A stretch of DNA of 64,000 nucleotides from Phoebastria nigripes (GCA_035582835.1 JAYKAV010000289.1:1820853-1884852), one strand, 5' to 3'. Counted from the first letter of the stretch, positions 44,351 to 57,629 are shown. Numbers and translations: made by a program. Notes: generated by a model from the letters alone, not told the origin.

Positions 44351-47300
44351 TGAGACAATCACATCAAATAGAACCTGAGAAGGATTTAGAAGAATGATGG
44401 ATACTGAAAACTGCAGTTTCAGGCTACCAAGACTCCAAACTCTTTCTGACTCCAGAGATTTAAAGATTTCACCCGCTCCTTTTCTGTGTGAAAGAAGTCA
44501 GCTCATCTTTGGGTGCCTTTTTATGGATCAGCCCGCTGACCTCTGCAGAGCCCTTAGGCCATCTCCATGTGCAGTGACATAATAATGATGGATAAGAATC
44601 ATTTACCATTTTGGGGGAGAGGCAGAGCAAAAACAATGTTTCTCAGGCCTGCCCCAAACTGTGGAGCCCGGCTCTGCACCGACCTGTCCCCTTTCCCAGA
44701 GCAGTGTGCAACTTCTCAAACCAACAGCACATTCCTCTCCCTGCCCTACAGCTTAACTCTGATACCCCAGCAGCTCGTATACTTTTGACCTCACAAGCAT
44801 TGCACAATCTGCCTATAAGACTGTTCTTCCTTCTGCTTCATCTCAGTGATGCAACATCAGCCGCAGGCGAACTCAACTGTGAAGAAATGACTACGCCTTG
44901 AGGCTGCAAACCTTTTGAGATACGCATGCAGACTCTACCAGCTCCAACAGGCACTTTTACCTACTTGCTCCACTTTTGCTCTTCCTGGTTTCAGGTATGA
45001 TGCGTTCCTTCTGCATGGTTCCTAGCACACATCCTGCTGGATGCTGCTATGTGTCATTAGGTGATATGTAAAATTATCATAACACAGTGGGATGAGGAAA
45101 GAAGGTTGGCACTGAACTAGTGTGGGCTGGGAGAGATCAGTGGTACCTTTGGATTAGCCACGTTGAGAAAAAAATAAGGTAATGTGTTTAGGACATATCT
45201 GTGTGTGAATTACAAGGCTGTGAGGGCAACACATTGTTTGTAGCATAGTGCGATTCCCAAGTGCTTCAGGACTTGGGACCTATGTGGCCCATGGGGACAG
45301 TGAATGTTCCCTCCATGTTTGTTCCAAGTGAGATGATCCCACCAGGATAAGGAGACAACTGAGTCTGGTGTGGAAGTGCAGAGGAGGAAGAGCTGCAGTC
45401 AAGGGGCTCCATCCCAGAGCTAATATCCCTGAAGCATCTAATTCTGGCCCAGCTCTGCACAATGATGTATGGCTTTCCCAGCTTGCATTAGCCTTGCATT
45501 AACAATGGCTGATGAATCTCTGCACCACTCGTCTTTGCATGCTCTGGATGAGGCCTCAGCAAATTACCTCAATCATCTGCTTCTCCTGCACACAGCTCTG
45601 GCCTCACTGCATCACTCCAGTCACCTCTTCCCCTCTTCTGTTCAACATGCAGTCCCCAGTCTTAACTCACTGGCTTCTTCCTCTAGTATTGTCTCCCTAT
45701 TTAACCCAAGCACACTAGTAACTTGGTCATCTATTTAATCCTTAGCTAAGGTCACTGGAGTTGTATCCTTGAGAGAGGAAAGAGCATGCAAGGTATTTTT
45801 CTCACTACTTTCCCTCCTTCTCCAAGCCTTCCTCTAGGAGGATTTCCCTTTGGCCTTAGCTAATCAGATGATCCAGCTCGGTGAGTGGGGAGAGCTGCCT
45901 CAGGACAAAGTTCAAGCCTTTGTCTCCTCAGCAGGTTCTTTGTGACAGTTCCCATTCAGCCTTTAGCAGCAAGAATTAAGTTATTAATTTCCTGTCTCCA
46001 TCAGGTGGATGGTGCACAGGGATGGCTGGTCTTGGCGCTCATAAAAGTTTTCCACCTGGGAAATTTTTTTTTTAAGGTGTTTCCCTTGGCACAAACTGGA
46101 CGTGTTGGTGGGTTAAACACAAAGATGAGGAGGAGGTTGGAAGGAGAGGACAACGTGACTCCCATGCTCAACTCGCGATTAAAACTGGATTGCTCTTTTC
46201 TTGTTCTTTCCCATTCTCCCCTCATGGCCTTGTAATGGTCATTGGTAGCAATTTGTGTCATGCCGTCCTGGGCNCTGAGATTCTGCAAATCCATTCATTA
46301 CGGCCCCCAGGAACAAATCCCATCAAATCACCAGTTTATAAACTGCATTTCAGATATGTTACATGAGCACTGATTGCAAATCTGAAGACATTTCCATTTC
46401 GCCTGAGGCCAAGATTTTTAATTTAAAAAAAAAAATCCCGTCAGGGTCTGTGCAAAGGCTCTTTAGATATTCCAACCAGCACAGTTTATTTAAAAATTCA
46501 ATAAGGCAATTTTCATGGCAGCAAGGAAAAAGAAGCAGTGCTGGTGTCTGCACACCCAGTAAGGCGGAAGAAGCAGCCAGGATCTCGTCTCCCAGACCCA
46601 CTCAAGCCACATGCTGCTACCTCATTTTAGCTCCTAACAGCCTGCAGCCCAAAAACTGAGGTACCCTTTCTGCTTGACACTTAAATTTTCTCCAACAGTG
46701 GAACAAGGATTAGGGAGTGGGGAGTAGAATAATCTGCTGCCCAGGAGTCACATTAGCTAACACAGCAAATATAAATGATCAAACCTATTTCTGGACTTCA
46801 TGAGGCTGATGACAATGGTTAGAGGAAGAGAGTGGTTAGCTTTGCATAGACATTGCCATGGGAAGTGGACAGAAGGTAAGTGGGATGCATATCAAAAGTG
46901 GTTATTCTCTGTTTTCTATGAACCATAAGGCACTCCTTGGGAAGCAGAGACAAAACTGGATTGCTGTATTTAGACCAGAGGTGGAGAAACATCCCTGGCT
47001 GCTCTAGACCATGTAACAAAGGTATTTTCTGCTACCTTATGGCCATTGCTATCTCGCTATCTGTTCCTCAGCCAGGCATAGACAACAGTCAAGACATCCC
47101 CTTGCCTTGGCATGACATCAGGACACACCCAAGCCCAGTCTTTGAAGGTTTGGGAGGTTCCTATCCCATCGAGGAAAGAAGCAGCCAGAAATCAGTGGTG
47201 CTTACAGAGAAGAGAACACAGAGAAACCTCTGTCACCCATCCCTCTCCTCGAGATCTCAACCCAAATACCCACCCCACCAGAGGAACAGAGACACCTGTG

Positions 47301-47369
47301 TGACTTCCCCCATGATAGGTATTCAGGTCTCAGCCCACTGGCAGTGGAGCTGAAGAACTTTCTCAGCCT
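44351..47369. other. Non-coding stretch
   Basis: No gene. The frame at 46937-47353 (138 codons) lacks domains and any splice support. N at 46274. Mixed sequence, no recognised transposon. Confidence 0.45.
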
Positions 47370-47480
47370 GCTGCTAACGAGATCATTAAGACAAACACAG
47401 CGATTACGTGAACCTTTCCAGTCAGAAGGATGAGGTGGGGTTTTAATTAAGGTAATTACACTCAGCTGGAAAGGCTATTT
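47370..47480. promoter_or_regulatory. Candidate conserved non-coding element
   Basis: GATCATTAAGACAAACACAG, CGATTACGTGAACC and GGTTTTAATTAAGGTAATTA words lie within about 80 bases of repeat-free sequence. Homeodomain sites (TAATTA, TTAATTAA) are dense at the right end. Confidence 0.28.
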
Positions 47481-48689
47481 GCAAAGGCATTTAAAGNCTC
47501 TAGGAAGGTGCTGTGCTGAGAAGCTGGGTTTAAAGATAGTAATACTGATGGAGCAGGTGAAANCTACTGCCTGTGTGGACTGCTGGACTCAAGCTACCAA
47601 TGTTGCTAGTGTCTTGCTTGAGAAACCTGATGCTGTATAAGAGAGNTAGGCAATGCTTTGCTGAAGGCGATGTCAAGGATGAGTTTGTGCTGAAGTGTGT
47701 CCATTATGNAGAGGACTCTGCTCTCTCAGCTCAGGGGAGTTTTCAGAGTGTCAGCACTCTTTTCCCTCCAAAAGAGGATGAAGACTTTTAACTTCAGAAA
47801 TGTTCCCAGGTCAGTAACTTATGGGGGGTGGCCAGTATCTGTGTCAGGTCAGTTGGCATTGGCATTTTGTGTTTGTAATTGAGTGTTTTGGGTTTGGTTG
47901 TTTTTTTTTTTCTTAAACTCTTTTAGTGTAGTGATCTACAACTTCTATGTGAAAAGCCATTGCAACTTGAAAATGGGAACTTGGCACTTTGATGGTGTCA
48001 CACTTCTGACAATTTGAAACTTCTATGAATTGTAGAAGATGGATCAGAACTGACCTTGACCTGTAAGAAGCTGGGATTTTGACAGATCAATGCTTCCCTG
48101 TACAAGTCCCTATGGAAAACTTCTAATCAGCTCCAGTTGTGTCCACTTTACTCCTTTTTTTTTTCCACTTTTTATGACCAAAAGCCATTTACAAACCTAT
48201 CGCCCCTTGTTAGAGACCTGTCCTTCTCTTCCTTTGTAACAGCTTTGCTGAGTATTGGGGGTCCACGGTAAGGACATCTCATTGTTTCCGTATCCTCGGC
48301 AAGAAAGACAGAGCAGATCAATGTGACTTATACTTCACCCTTTCCCATTCAGTGCTGCCTCTCATTTTGTTCTGCTTTTAATATCATCTTTATTGCAAGT
48401 CTGTTCTAATGCTGCCTGTTTATTTATGGCTATTACTGAGGCGATGCATTAATTGTCGGATCAGCGCCTCCAGTCCATCAGCAAAGGAGCAGGCAGCTCT
48501 TCATAAACATCACTCACACACAACACACACACATACACACACAATTAAGAACAACAATGGTGTTATTCCCAACGAACCCTTGTGTAGGTCTTTGTAATTT
48601 TACCCTGTCTTGAAAAGGACAGCCTTTGAGTCTGTTTACTGTTCTTTCTGCACTGAACATTTTGCCTTGTAGATCTGGAAAAAGGAAAT
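47481..48689. other. Non-coding stretch
   Basis: No gene. Four isolated Ns occur within about 210 bases (47497, 47563, 47646, 47709). Positions 47930-48180 are of the AT-rich fold-back class. Confidence 0.45.
48511..48543. repeat. (CA)n microsatellite, interrupted
   Basis: About 33 bases of CA units with AA and TA interruptions. Confidence 0.88.
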
Positions 48690-48900
48690 TTAATTAGAGT
48701 AGTATTCAGGATGGTTTTTATATATATTTTCTACCAATTAGCATTTCATTAAGGCAGTTAAATTGCATTTGCCAGAGACAGACACAACCCATTGCAGAGT
48801 ATTATTTTAAGATCTCATTTCTTTTTTCTCATCTTGCAAGCTGAAAATGAAATCAGGTAGTGATTGATTAATTATTAATTCATTACTGGTGATTGGGTTG
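48690..48900. promoter_or_regulatory. Candidate conserved element with PBX-HOX composite
   Basis: TTTAATTAGAG near 48688-48698, CCAATTAGCATTTCATTAAG near 48735-48754, and TGATTGATTAATTATTAATT at 48861-48880 give many homeodomain sites. TGATTGATTAA recurs exactly at 7910-7920. Repeat-free, enhancer-like texture; function not shown. Confidence 0.32.
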
Positions 48901-49439
48901 GGATACTGGTCAGGGGAGAGGGAGGGAGAGAGATATATGCTAAGACACAATATTGTTTTGTTTCTTTGGACAACTTTGCAGGAGTTGCCTGGGGTGGACA
49001 GACTCATCCTAAAGCCAAGCAGGGATGCTGGGCTGCCTTGGATGCCTGGCACTGCCTGCTTCTTAGTATTTCCTCACCCTGACCTCCCTGCGGGAGGGAG
49101 ATGGTAGATAAGGAGTAGTAATATCTCATCAGTATCAATTTTAAAATCTTTTGGGCAAGAACCATCCTACTCCTCAGTTAATCCCCCTTTTCTTCATGAT
49201 GCAGCCAATCAGTGGGATGGATGATTGCTGCTCTTTCCGGAGGGCTGATGAAACAGGACACATGCCCCCATGCGGCACACTCCTGCTGGCTGACACCAGC
49301 TGTCCAAACCGCACTTCTGCCTTGCTCTAGAAGAAGGTTAAGCTCTGCCTTCCCTTTCATTTCTGCTTGCTCTGAAGGCTCCTCTCCATCCCTCCCTCTG
49401 TTTGCAGCACGGCTTTGTTTCTCTTCATTGCTCTCAAGG
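48901..49439. other. Non-coding stretch
   Basis: No gene and no recognised repeat; a GA-rich purine patch lies near 48912-48933. Confidence 0.45.
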
Positions 49440-49600
49440 TCACCATTGATCAGATTGTGAGTACTTTACAGCTGCAGCCTTGGACAGGCAGAAAGAGAAA
49501 TTGATTGCAGTCAATTCAGCAGCAGATTGAACTGTATTGACTTGTCCCCTATTCATGCAGACGAGGAGCTTTGCTACCTTTTAATTACCACGGCTATCCC
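49440..49600. promoter_or_regulatory. Candidate conserved non-coding element
   Basis: ACCATTGATCAGATTG, GAAATTGATTGCAGTCAATT (inverted ATTGA...TCAAT), GCAGATTGAACTG and TTTTAATTACCACGG words form a compact, repeat-free motif cluster. Function inferred only. Confidence 0.25.
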
Positions 49601-52002
49601 TTCTCACCATCAATGGAATGGCTGGGTGTGTGCACGGGAGTGTGGGGGATCACATGGCCTTGAGGACAGTCTCTGGGGGGCTTTAGGGGCTTTTTCTGAC
49701 CAGTCAGGACCATGTGAGATAGGAGGACTGGTGCTGGTTGGCCAGTGAGGGAATCCCAGGGATAGAAAGTCTTCTTTCCTCTGTTTNCAGTGACTCTTCC
49801 TGAAGGAGTCTGTCACTGGAAGTGACTTGTTTTCCATAGTGGAAGCCAGCCATTTTCAGGAGAGTGGCACTCTGCTGAAGAAATGGCAGCCACAGGTGAT
49901 ATAAGGGTGCTGCTCCTTTGAACTGGACACACTTGGCAAGAAAGGCAGAGGCTCATCTGGCAGAAGTCACACTGTGAGAAACATTGCTCCTTCCCTCTCC
50001 CTGTCTTTGAGCACACAGAGGAGGAGCATGCTGCTGTGAGCTTTCTTTAATAGCTGGATAAGCCAGTCTACTGTTTAGCAAAGTCTTTTGGCCAAATCCT
50101 GAATTCTCTTGTGGAGGAGGAAGAGATGTTTTTGTGGTTCTTGCTTACATCTAGGGATCAGGAGAGACTGGGATGTGTTCAACTGACCCCTGTGGAAAAC
50201 AAGATGTACATGATTGATTTCCANGGAGCTGCTCAGGCTTCTCGCCCTGGATTCTGCTTCTGGCTCTNTCTGTGGGCTTGCAGGCTTTGCCAGCACTAGC
50301 ACAGTAATTCGTCGCTACCATAGAAAGTGTAGTTGGCCTTTTTGAAAGGTGCAGGATTGGCAGCTTTAGAAGACTGAAGTCCTCTGTTCATCTACTGAAT
50401 TGATACCAGTAGTACCAGCACTATGAGTGAGAGAAGAGCAGTGATTCCAGCAGGGCTGGTGAATAACAGCTTTTTTGGCAAATTGAAAAGTAAAAAACCA
50501 AACCAGAACAACAAAATTACTTCCACTTAGGGTCAGAGAAAGTATTGCACTTTGATTTTTTTTTTTTTTTCCCCCATTAAAACTATTCTGAGTAAGACAA
50601 CAACATTAAAGGAAACTTCAAAAGAAAGTATTTTTCAAACAGAACTAAAATCAACATTTTAAAGACAAGTGGGGGAAAAAAGTTAATTTTTTCTCCCTGT
50701 TCCCTCTTCCTACAAAGAGATCAGAAATTCTGTGCAGTGTTCTGATGTGACCAAATACACCATTTTAGCCTCCTCCCTGGGACTTANGTCCAACACACTT
50801 CTCCCATCTCCAGGACTACTTAAGCCTAGACGTGACACTTTTTGTAAGGGTGCTAACCCCAGGCTGGGTTTTTGCACTACATGTCCAGTCACTGGAAGCT
50901 GGGCTAAGACAAACAATTCATTTTACATGAACTATTAAAACACCATCAGCTGGTCACAAACACAGGCCACAGCTTCCCTTAGAACCCAGACTGATGACCT
51001 GTAGGACTCTTTCCCAGACCTCCCCATATAACGTGGGGTATCTTTTCTCAACTGACTGGGGAGGCAATGGTGTAGGGATCTTGACTTAGCAGGCTCAGAT
51101 GAAATAGGCAAAGGGTCTTCACCTTTTCAATTACCTGCCAAAGATAATAATCCTTTATTTTAATCTTGCAGCAGGTAAATGTACTGAGATGAGATGTTCA
51201 ATANGTATATGCGTGACTACAGTTTTAACCCCTGCTTTCCAAAAGGTCTTTGTATGGAAGTCATCCCTTGTCTTAACAAAAATCACAAACCCTCTGGACA
51301 AAATAAAATGGGCTCAGCCCTTTACTCCAGCTTCTGTTGTGGAGACATGGGGTGGNTATGTTAGCAGATCAAGGATATCTGTTGACTATTGCAATCCAAA
51401 TTGAAAGCTAACAGAGACACCAGCTTTATAGTATAAAACCCTTCCTCCTGCCCTTGTAGAGAGACCTTTTCTCTTTTCTTTGCAGTATCCCAAAGGGGAG
51501 AAGTGAATTCCAACAGTTTACAACTCCCAGGGAGAGAATGTACTGTGATAATCTCCCCCCATTTCTAGCTGTTAAAATAAATTCTTCCCATGTTAGTAAG
51601 ACTCCCCTGAGGCCTCAGGAGAACAGGTGCTCACTTGACCCAAGTGTCACCTGCACCTAATATATCACATCAGCCTCAGGGGGAAAAAATGCAGCCAAAG
51701 CTTCCCTCCCCACACCCACCCAGGGGAGGCCTGGCTCAGCACAACCACAGATGGAGATATGCATGTGTGCTAGAAACTGCACAGAACACCCCTCTCGAGA
51801 GAGACGGGGTTTGCTTATTGTGCCACTTAGCCAGCCTGTCTGCTGCCGTGCCTCCAGTGATGAATGGTTCTTTGGAAGGCTCNAAGGAATCATGCAAGGC
51901 TCCTGTTTGTCCATTGCAGTTTTTGAGGTGAGGCATGTATACCAAATGTCCTTNTACCAGGTGGCCGTCCACTGACTTTTTGAAGAAGGCCTCTGGATTC
52001 CT
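49601..52002. other. Non-coding stretch rich in single Ns
   Basis: No gene. Eight isolated Ns occur here (49787, 50224, 50269, 50787, 51204, 51356, 51883, 51954). Positions 50460-50700 are AT-rich with a 14-T run near 50557-50570. Confidence 0.45.
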
Positions 52003-52287
52003 ATGGCTTTACATTGCATAGCTAGTACTGCTGGTCTTGGTCATGGAGATGAACAGCTTCCTCGGATTTTGGTGAATGAGCATTTTCTTGTGCAACTCTC
52101 TCAGAAGTGGAAGGAAGTCAAACAAAGATTTTCTTCAGGGAGTACGTTCCTTCCTGCCGCAGAAAGTCCCAGGTCATCTAGTAACAACAACTCCTCCTCT
52201 GTCCTCTCCCACAGCAACCCTAAGGTGAAAAGTGTCACTCGAAGTAGCTTGAATGATGATGCATCCAGAGAAAGACCACTCAGCTAG
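52003..52287 (+). other. Orphan 94-codon open frame, Ser-rich
   Basis: An ATG with G at +4 but C at -3 opens a frame to TAG at 52285-52287. The middle has a charged Gln/Lys patch (VQLSQKWKEVKQRF) followed by a Ser/Asn-rich tail (SSSNNNSSS). The composition is more protein-like than other frames here, and the sequence is not low-complexity DNA. No family, splice site or polyadenylation signal supports it. Confidence 0.15.
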
Positions 52288-52699
52288 GGAAATCCAGGCC
52301 TGAATATGTGATTCTAGAGGTGTGTGGGGGAATATTATGATGAAAGCAATGGGACGTGTCCTCTGTACACATGGTCCTGGCTGCCCACCATTGATTTCTG
52401 GAGGTGGGTTTAAAGAACAGTAAATCCTACCTCTTCTGAAGAAGTTGTTGGGGACAGAGATGCTATAAAAAGATGTTAGAGGAGATTGCCCCTGATATTA
52501 ATCAACAGGGGATGGTAGAAGAGAGATAGATGTTATTTTATCTGAATAATATCAAGATCCACGTTACATCATTACAACAGTTACCCCAAAGCCACAGCAG
52601 CCAGGTTATGCAATGATGGGCTTAGAACACAGTTTACATTCCGATCTTGTTCACCACAACCCAAACTCAAGNAGCGCACATACTTAGGCTCTCATTTTT
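52288..52699. other. Non-coding stretch
   Basis: No gene. One N at 52672. Confidence 0.45.
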
Positions 52700-52790
52700 G
52701 TCCATACCTAATTACATGTGCTAATTATTTAGCAGCTTATTAATTATTTTGTTAATTATTTAGACTCTGCATGTGACTGGTTATTCCAAA
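52700..52790. promoter_or_regulatory. Triple TAATTATTT homeodomain-site cluster
   Basis: TAATTATTT occurs three times (52722-52730, 52741-52749, 52753-52761) within 40 bases. It could be a homotypic homeodomain cluster or a small AT-rich duplication. Confidence 0.28.
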
Positions 52791-55211
52791 TGATGTACAA
52801 CATGGGTTAATGTCACACTTCACGCCATGTTTATGCCAAAGTCAAAAAGGCTTATATTTTTTCATGATTAGAGAGCAATGTAGAGAGGCGACTGTGGAAC
52901 AGTTGTTCAAAACAAGGTTCCTGGTAACCTCAGCTGGAATTTCTAAATAGCTCTCTTTGTGTTCACTTCCAGGCTACGTGAAGCTGAACAGTTATGTTTT
53001 ACTGAATGCAATGTTGCGTGAGGACTTGCATAAACTTTCTATGATCCTCTAGTTGCAAGTGTTTGGGAGTCATCATCTAATATGGAAATAGGTTCAACAG
53101 GACCTTATGATTTAAGTGACCAGTTGCTGCACAGTAATGATCAGCTTGTGAACATTTCTGAGCATCTGTTAGAAGAGGAGTCTGGGTTGTGATACTAATG
53201 GTTTTGCACAGCAAAGATGTTTCAGAAAATTAAAATCTGTTCGTGGAATACTCTGGCAGCAGCAAAACAGTTTATATATGGCTTGTAAATTCTTTACCAA
53301 GCTCTAAGAATAACAAACTGCTTGCAGAAAAAAAAATTGGGGATGCACACATAGAAACATGAGTAAGTAGGAATCACTGCATTTATTTGGGATGAAAAGG
53401 TGAGGAAATGGAAGCAGATAAGAAATACACAGATGTTTTCGAAAGACTTCAGGTCAGTTTTTCTGAGTGGCTGTTAGTAATTTACTTCTCTGCCTCACTT
53501 CCCATGTCTTGGCTAATACTGATACTCATTCAAGGATGGATGTAGCTCCAGGGGGATGGGATGGGAAAAGAGGAAGAACAGAGAAGGGAAATAGCCTTGT
53601 GTCTATGTCATGTCATCATAGTGCGCACTGAGGAACTGGAGAAGAGAGGACAGCCAGCTCCAGAGTATGGGTGGAAAAGTCACGGAGAAACTCTTTCCCA
53701 TGATTCTCATTTCACTCCCATTCCTAAGGCACAGGAAAAATACAGTCCTCTGTTGTGGAGCTAAAAGTCTATGTGTGTTTTCCCTTGTAGCAGACTTACA
53801 AACTTTTCCTGAGGGCCATCTGTAAAGCAAAGCCTCCTCACTACAGCCACCTGGGAGTCACTAGAGGCAGGCTGAGTATTGTTATTATTTATTTCTCTGT
53901 TTGCTGTAACCAATTAAACAAAAGCTTACTCAGTCCATAAAAAGCAATAGCCTGGGGAGTGTGGGAGGGAGAGGCATTGCGAAGAGGCATTTTATCTTTG
54001 ACACATGCTCCTGGGCAGAGGATTGAAGGTCAATGCGTACACATCATACTGGGCTGATTGNAGTGTTGACAACCATTCACTTAGTTTTATGAAATTATCA
54101 ATTGATCTGTGATTGCAGAATCTAATCAACGCTTAAAAAATACAGTGGGTGGAAAAGCCAGTTGGGCTGGATTGTTCTTCTACATCTGGCTCTGTGGGAG
54201 GGGTNTCTCCAGGAACCGTGCAGCTTCCTGGGACAGGGGTTAATGCCACTTTCCCTTTTACAGCTTGGTGGGAGGACAACCTTTACTATCAGATGCCTTG
54301 TTTCTTAGCTGACAGGTCATCCTGTCCTTTTGTGGTGTTTTAATTCAAGGAGCACAGATTTGCTCACCCACTGCTGAAATGACATAGAATTGTGAACATA
54401 TTAATGTTATGAAGGTACTCACTTGGATTTGGCTCTGTGTGAAAGGTTTGCGTATCACAAAAGGAGTCTCTGGCAACATTTTAAAGTAATTAAAGATCTC
54501 TGGATATTGACAATTCCATATACCCAAGAAAGCGGTGCAAAGTTTATCTCATGACAGTAATTCCTAAAGGACCTTCAACAAACTTTACAGAAGAGGAAGC
54601 CACTGCCGCTGAAACGAGGCAACCCCTGGGAACGCTCAGCAGTGTTTGCTGGAGCCTGGGAATGGAGTCAGAAAGGAGGATGGAACATCTGCAAGGGAAA
54701 ATCTGAGAATTTGTATTATTTACAAAATGACGAAAAGTGCAAGTTTTATCAAAAGGCATCCTGACAAAATATGGAAAAAAAGGACTTCATCAGTAATGTG
54801 CACTGATATTGTTTTAACTGGGTTATTATAAATCTCATCATATCAATTACTTTCTGAAAAGCCAGATCCAGGTGTCATATTATAATTTGGATAGTTCATC
54901 TTCTAGCTACTTACTTTAAGAATCAAGTTTTCAGTTTTCATAGCAGAAAAAAAATGTTAGAAGTATCTTTTGTGACCATTCTGAAGGATCAGAAAATAGA
55001 AGTCAAATACAATATCCTTTTCTGTTTAAGTTAGTTTTATATTTTACAGAAAGTACCTTACACAGATTGTAGAGAAAAACAGTTTTTTAAACACTTGAAC
55101 TTATCAGTAGCAAGCAACACGGAACTGGTGTCAATGCATGGGTTTTCTCCTGGAGCTTTCCCTTCTGAAGGCTGAACAGACCTGCTATGTGACCATTCTT
55201 TTTCTAGCAGG
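52791..55211. other. Non-coding stretch
   Basis: No gene. Mixed AT-leaning sequence, Ns at 54061 and 54205, no recognised transposon. Confidence 0.45.
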
Positions 55212-55260
55212 ATATAGTATTTTCTAGCTATCTATACTATTTTTTCTATACTATTTTCTA
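55212..55260. repeat. Short tandem duplication, 14-bp period
   Basis: TCTATACTATTTT occurs at 55231-55243 and 55245-55257, preceded by a diverged TATAGTATTTTCTAGC unit. Confidence 0.7.
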
Positions 55261-56010
55261 ATTTAAGTACACAGCATTTCCCTTTCAACTCCTTTGCTCT
55301 GCCAGTGGAAGTGGCANTGGTCAGAGAAATTATGCAGAAGTTGGGGTCCCGTATTAACCAACCATTAATTAAAAGAATAATGGCAAAAATGTTACTTCTA
55401 CACTTTGTAAGCATTCCTGCACACCTCAGCCTGCCAAAGCTGGTAAGCTTGACAAGATCCAGTATGCCAGGTGGGGTGACATTGAGGTTTTTGCCTGCTC
55501 TGACTAACCTTCAAAAGGCAGAAAGAACACCCATTAAGAAGCCTTAGGAACATTCTCCTTGTTTCGTGTAGCAACTGATGAAATTACTCCAGTGAAAAAT
55601 CAGGAAAACATTACCATTAACTGCAATATGAGAGCAATTTGGAATTCTTGCAAAGATCAGGGCTCTGTGCTGCTAGGGGATGTTCAGACACATAGGTAGA
55701 GACATACCTGGTCTGAGAAGCTTCATGTCTGAATAGGCAGAAGAGTTTTAGGAATCCGGAATATTCTAAAATGAAGAGTCTGTTCTCCAAGGTAACAATA
55801 ATGACTTAAGAATACAAGGCTTTTAAAGTCAACAGTAACAAAGGGATTTGGAGTAGTGGAGTGTGCCCTCTCTTTTGCTAAGTAAGATTTGTATTTTTTT
55901 TTTTTTCTACTGGTGTAAGGAGGTATGAATGGACTATTTCTTTTTTGCCAAATGAAAGAAGCAATTCTTGTGTAATCAGAATGAAGCAAATANACAAACT
56001 TTGATATTAT
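55261..56010. other. Non-coding stretch
   Basis: No gene. A 14-T tract near 55894-55907. Ns at 55317 and 55993. Confidence 0.45.
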
Positions 56011-56045
56011 GGAGCTTCAGTAAGCTGAAGNTCCATATATATGGA
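56011..56045. repeat. Compound palindrome
   Basis: GGAGCTTCAG (56011-56020) pairs with CTGAAGNTCC (56025-56034) across 4 bases. The perfect palindrome TCCATATATATGGA occupies 56032-56045 and shares the TCC. GGAGCTT recurs at 56043-56049, so three related arms can pair in alternative ways. Confidence 0.7.
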
Positions 56046-57514
56046 GCTTATAATGACAACTCAGACCATAATAAAAGCCCTTCTCTGAAATAGAGGAAAA
56101 AAAAGTGGGAGAAAGGAGTTTTTCTGAGTCCCCTGCTTTGCAAAAGTGAAGGCAACCATTCAGAGTCATGCTGGGGGTTGATTTAGCGGTGGAGTTGTGA
56201 TAATTGAAATTGGTACCTGTGTTCAAACACCTGCCAGAGTAGTTCTCCACCTTCACAGCCTGGTTTCTAAGCCTCTCTGGTACCCTACCACCAGTTGGCA
56301 GAAAATAACTGTACCAGTTAAGTCCCACTGCTTTATTTCCAAGACCATAGTTCTTAGAAGGCAGCAGAGAAATTGGAGAGGTTATCCCATGCCCTCTCCT
56401 TATCTGATTGAGGTGGCTCTAGCAAGCAAATGTATTTCCACTCTCCTTTTAAAATGCTTTACAGTTTAATAAAATGGAAAATCAAATTGCAAGAGAACAA
56501 AATGATTTTCATAAACATTGTTGTGGGCAAAGGGGTCCTTTGGATAATAGCACTTTTATCTCTGTTTTTGAATCTTCAGGCTGCCCTAAATGCATGTAAT
56601 AACAGTAAGTCATTCACAACATGCACATTCTCACAGAATTACTGTATTAAACAACTGTGTTAAACTGGTGGGGAGTGAAGGTATATCTTTTTTTATTATC
56701 CCTGCAAACAGAACAGAAGCTGATTGGTAGAAGCTGGCTTTGCTGTCATGGATAGATAAAATCTAAGCCTATGGAGGTGTGCTCGGACAGTCGTCATTTA
56801 CTACTCAAAGGCACTGTCCTGCAGTCACACAAAACTGCAGGTGGAGGGATGGAAATAAATGGTGACATTTGGGGAGCCATAGTGGTGGAAGGGGATTTTT
56901 TTTTTTTTTAATAGTAGAGATTTATACTTATAGACTACAAGTCAAACTGCAGAGCCATGGAGATGAGGTTTCCCTCTTAATCAGAAATGTTAAAACAAAC
57001 CCTCAGTCAACAGTCTCTGCACAACCTGTACTGTTACTAAGGNCAGGTTTTGGCTAAAACTGAAATTACTTTTTTTCATCATAGCTGAGTCACAGAACTG
57101 GAGAGCACCGAGTGAGCTGGTGATGATGGGGTGGGACTATTGTCCTCAGAGCCCCTCTCCTTGTTCTGTCTCAAGTTACTTCTGTAATATCTTGTCTGCA
57201 AGGGAAGAGGCTATGACTGTAGATATGGGTGTGCTCCAGAAGCAAAACATGGTCGTTCCTCGATGCCAGCCCCTGCCTGGGTTTTACAGAGAGGACATGG
57301 ACAGAAATCACACTGCAGTCCCACTATCTGCATTGCCCTTTGTGTGGCAAAGAGCACAGGGATCCCCTCCCCCCCTCGCTATACCTGCCTTCAGTATCAC
57401 TCGGTAGGACAGAGGGTCGAGCACAGGGGATGGGAGGAATGAGAAACTCGTAAGACTGATCCACAATGTCCTTTCCTACAAACTCTGCTTCAAGGAGTGC
57501 TCTGCTCAGTACTC
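56046..57514. other. Non-coding stretch
   Basis: No gene. A T run lies near 56886-56900 and an N at 57043. Nothing recognised otherwise. Confidence 0.45.
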
Positions 57515-57565
57515 GGGCAAAGATCCCAGGGAGATCGTGTGAGGACTAAGTAAGACCCAAGTCAG
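57515..57565. repeat. Short ancient sauropsid repeat trace
   Basis: CTCAGTACTCGGGCAAAGAT followed by GTGTGAGGACTAAGTAAG resembles the TCACTCAGGCAAAAC and GAGTAAGGACTG arms of an old palindromic sauropsid repeat. Very short; uncertain. Confidence 0.35.
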
Positions 57566-57629
57566 AGTCCCAGACTCTGACCTCCTGGACTCATCTGCAC
57601 ATCCCATGGTGCCAGACTGAAAGTTTCTT

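Noticed and set aside
46937..47353. 138-codon plus-strand frame
   Set aside because: No recognisable domain or splice boundary and ordinary composition.
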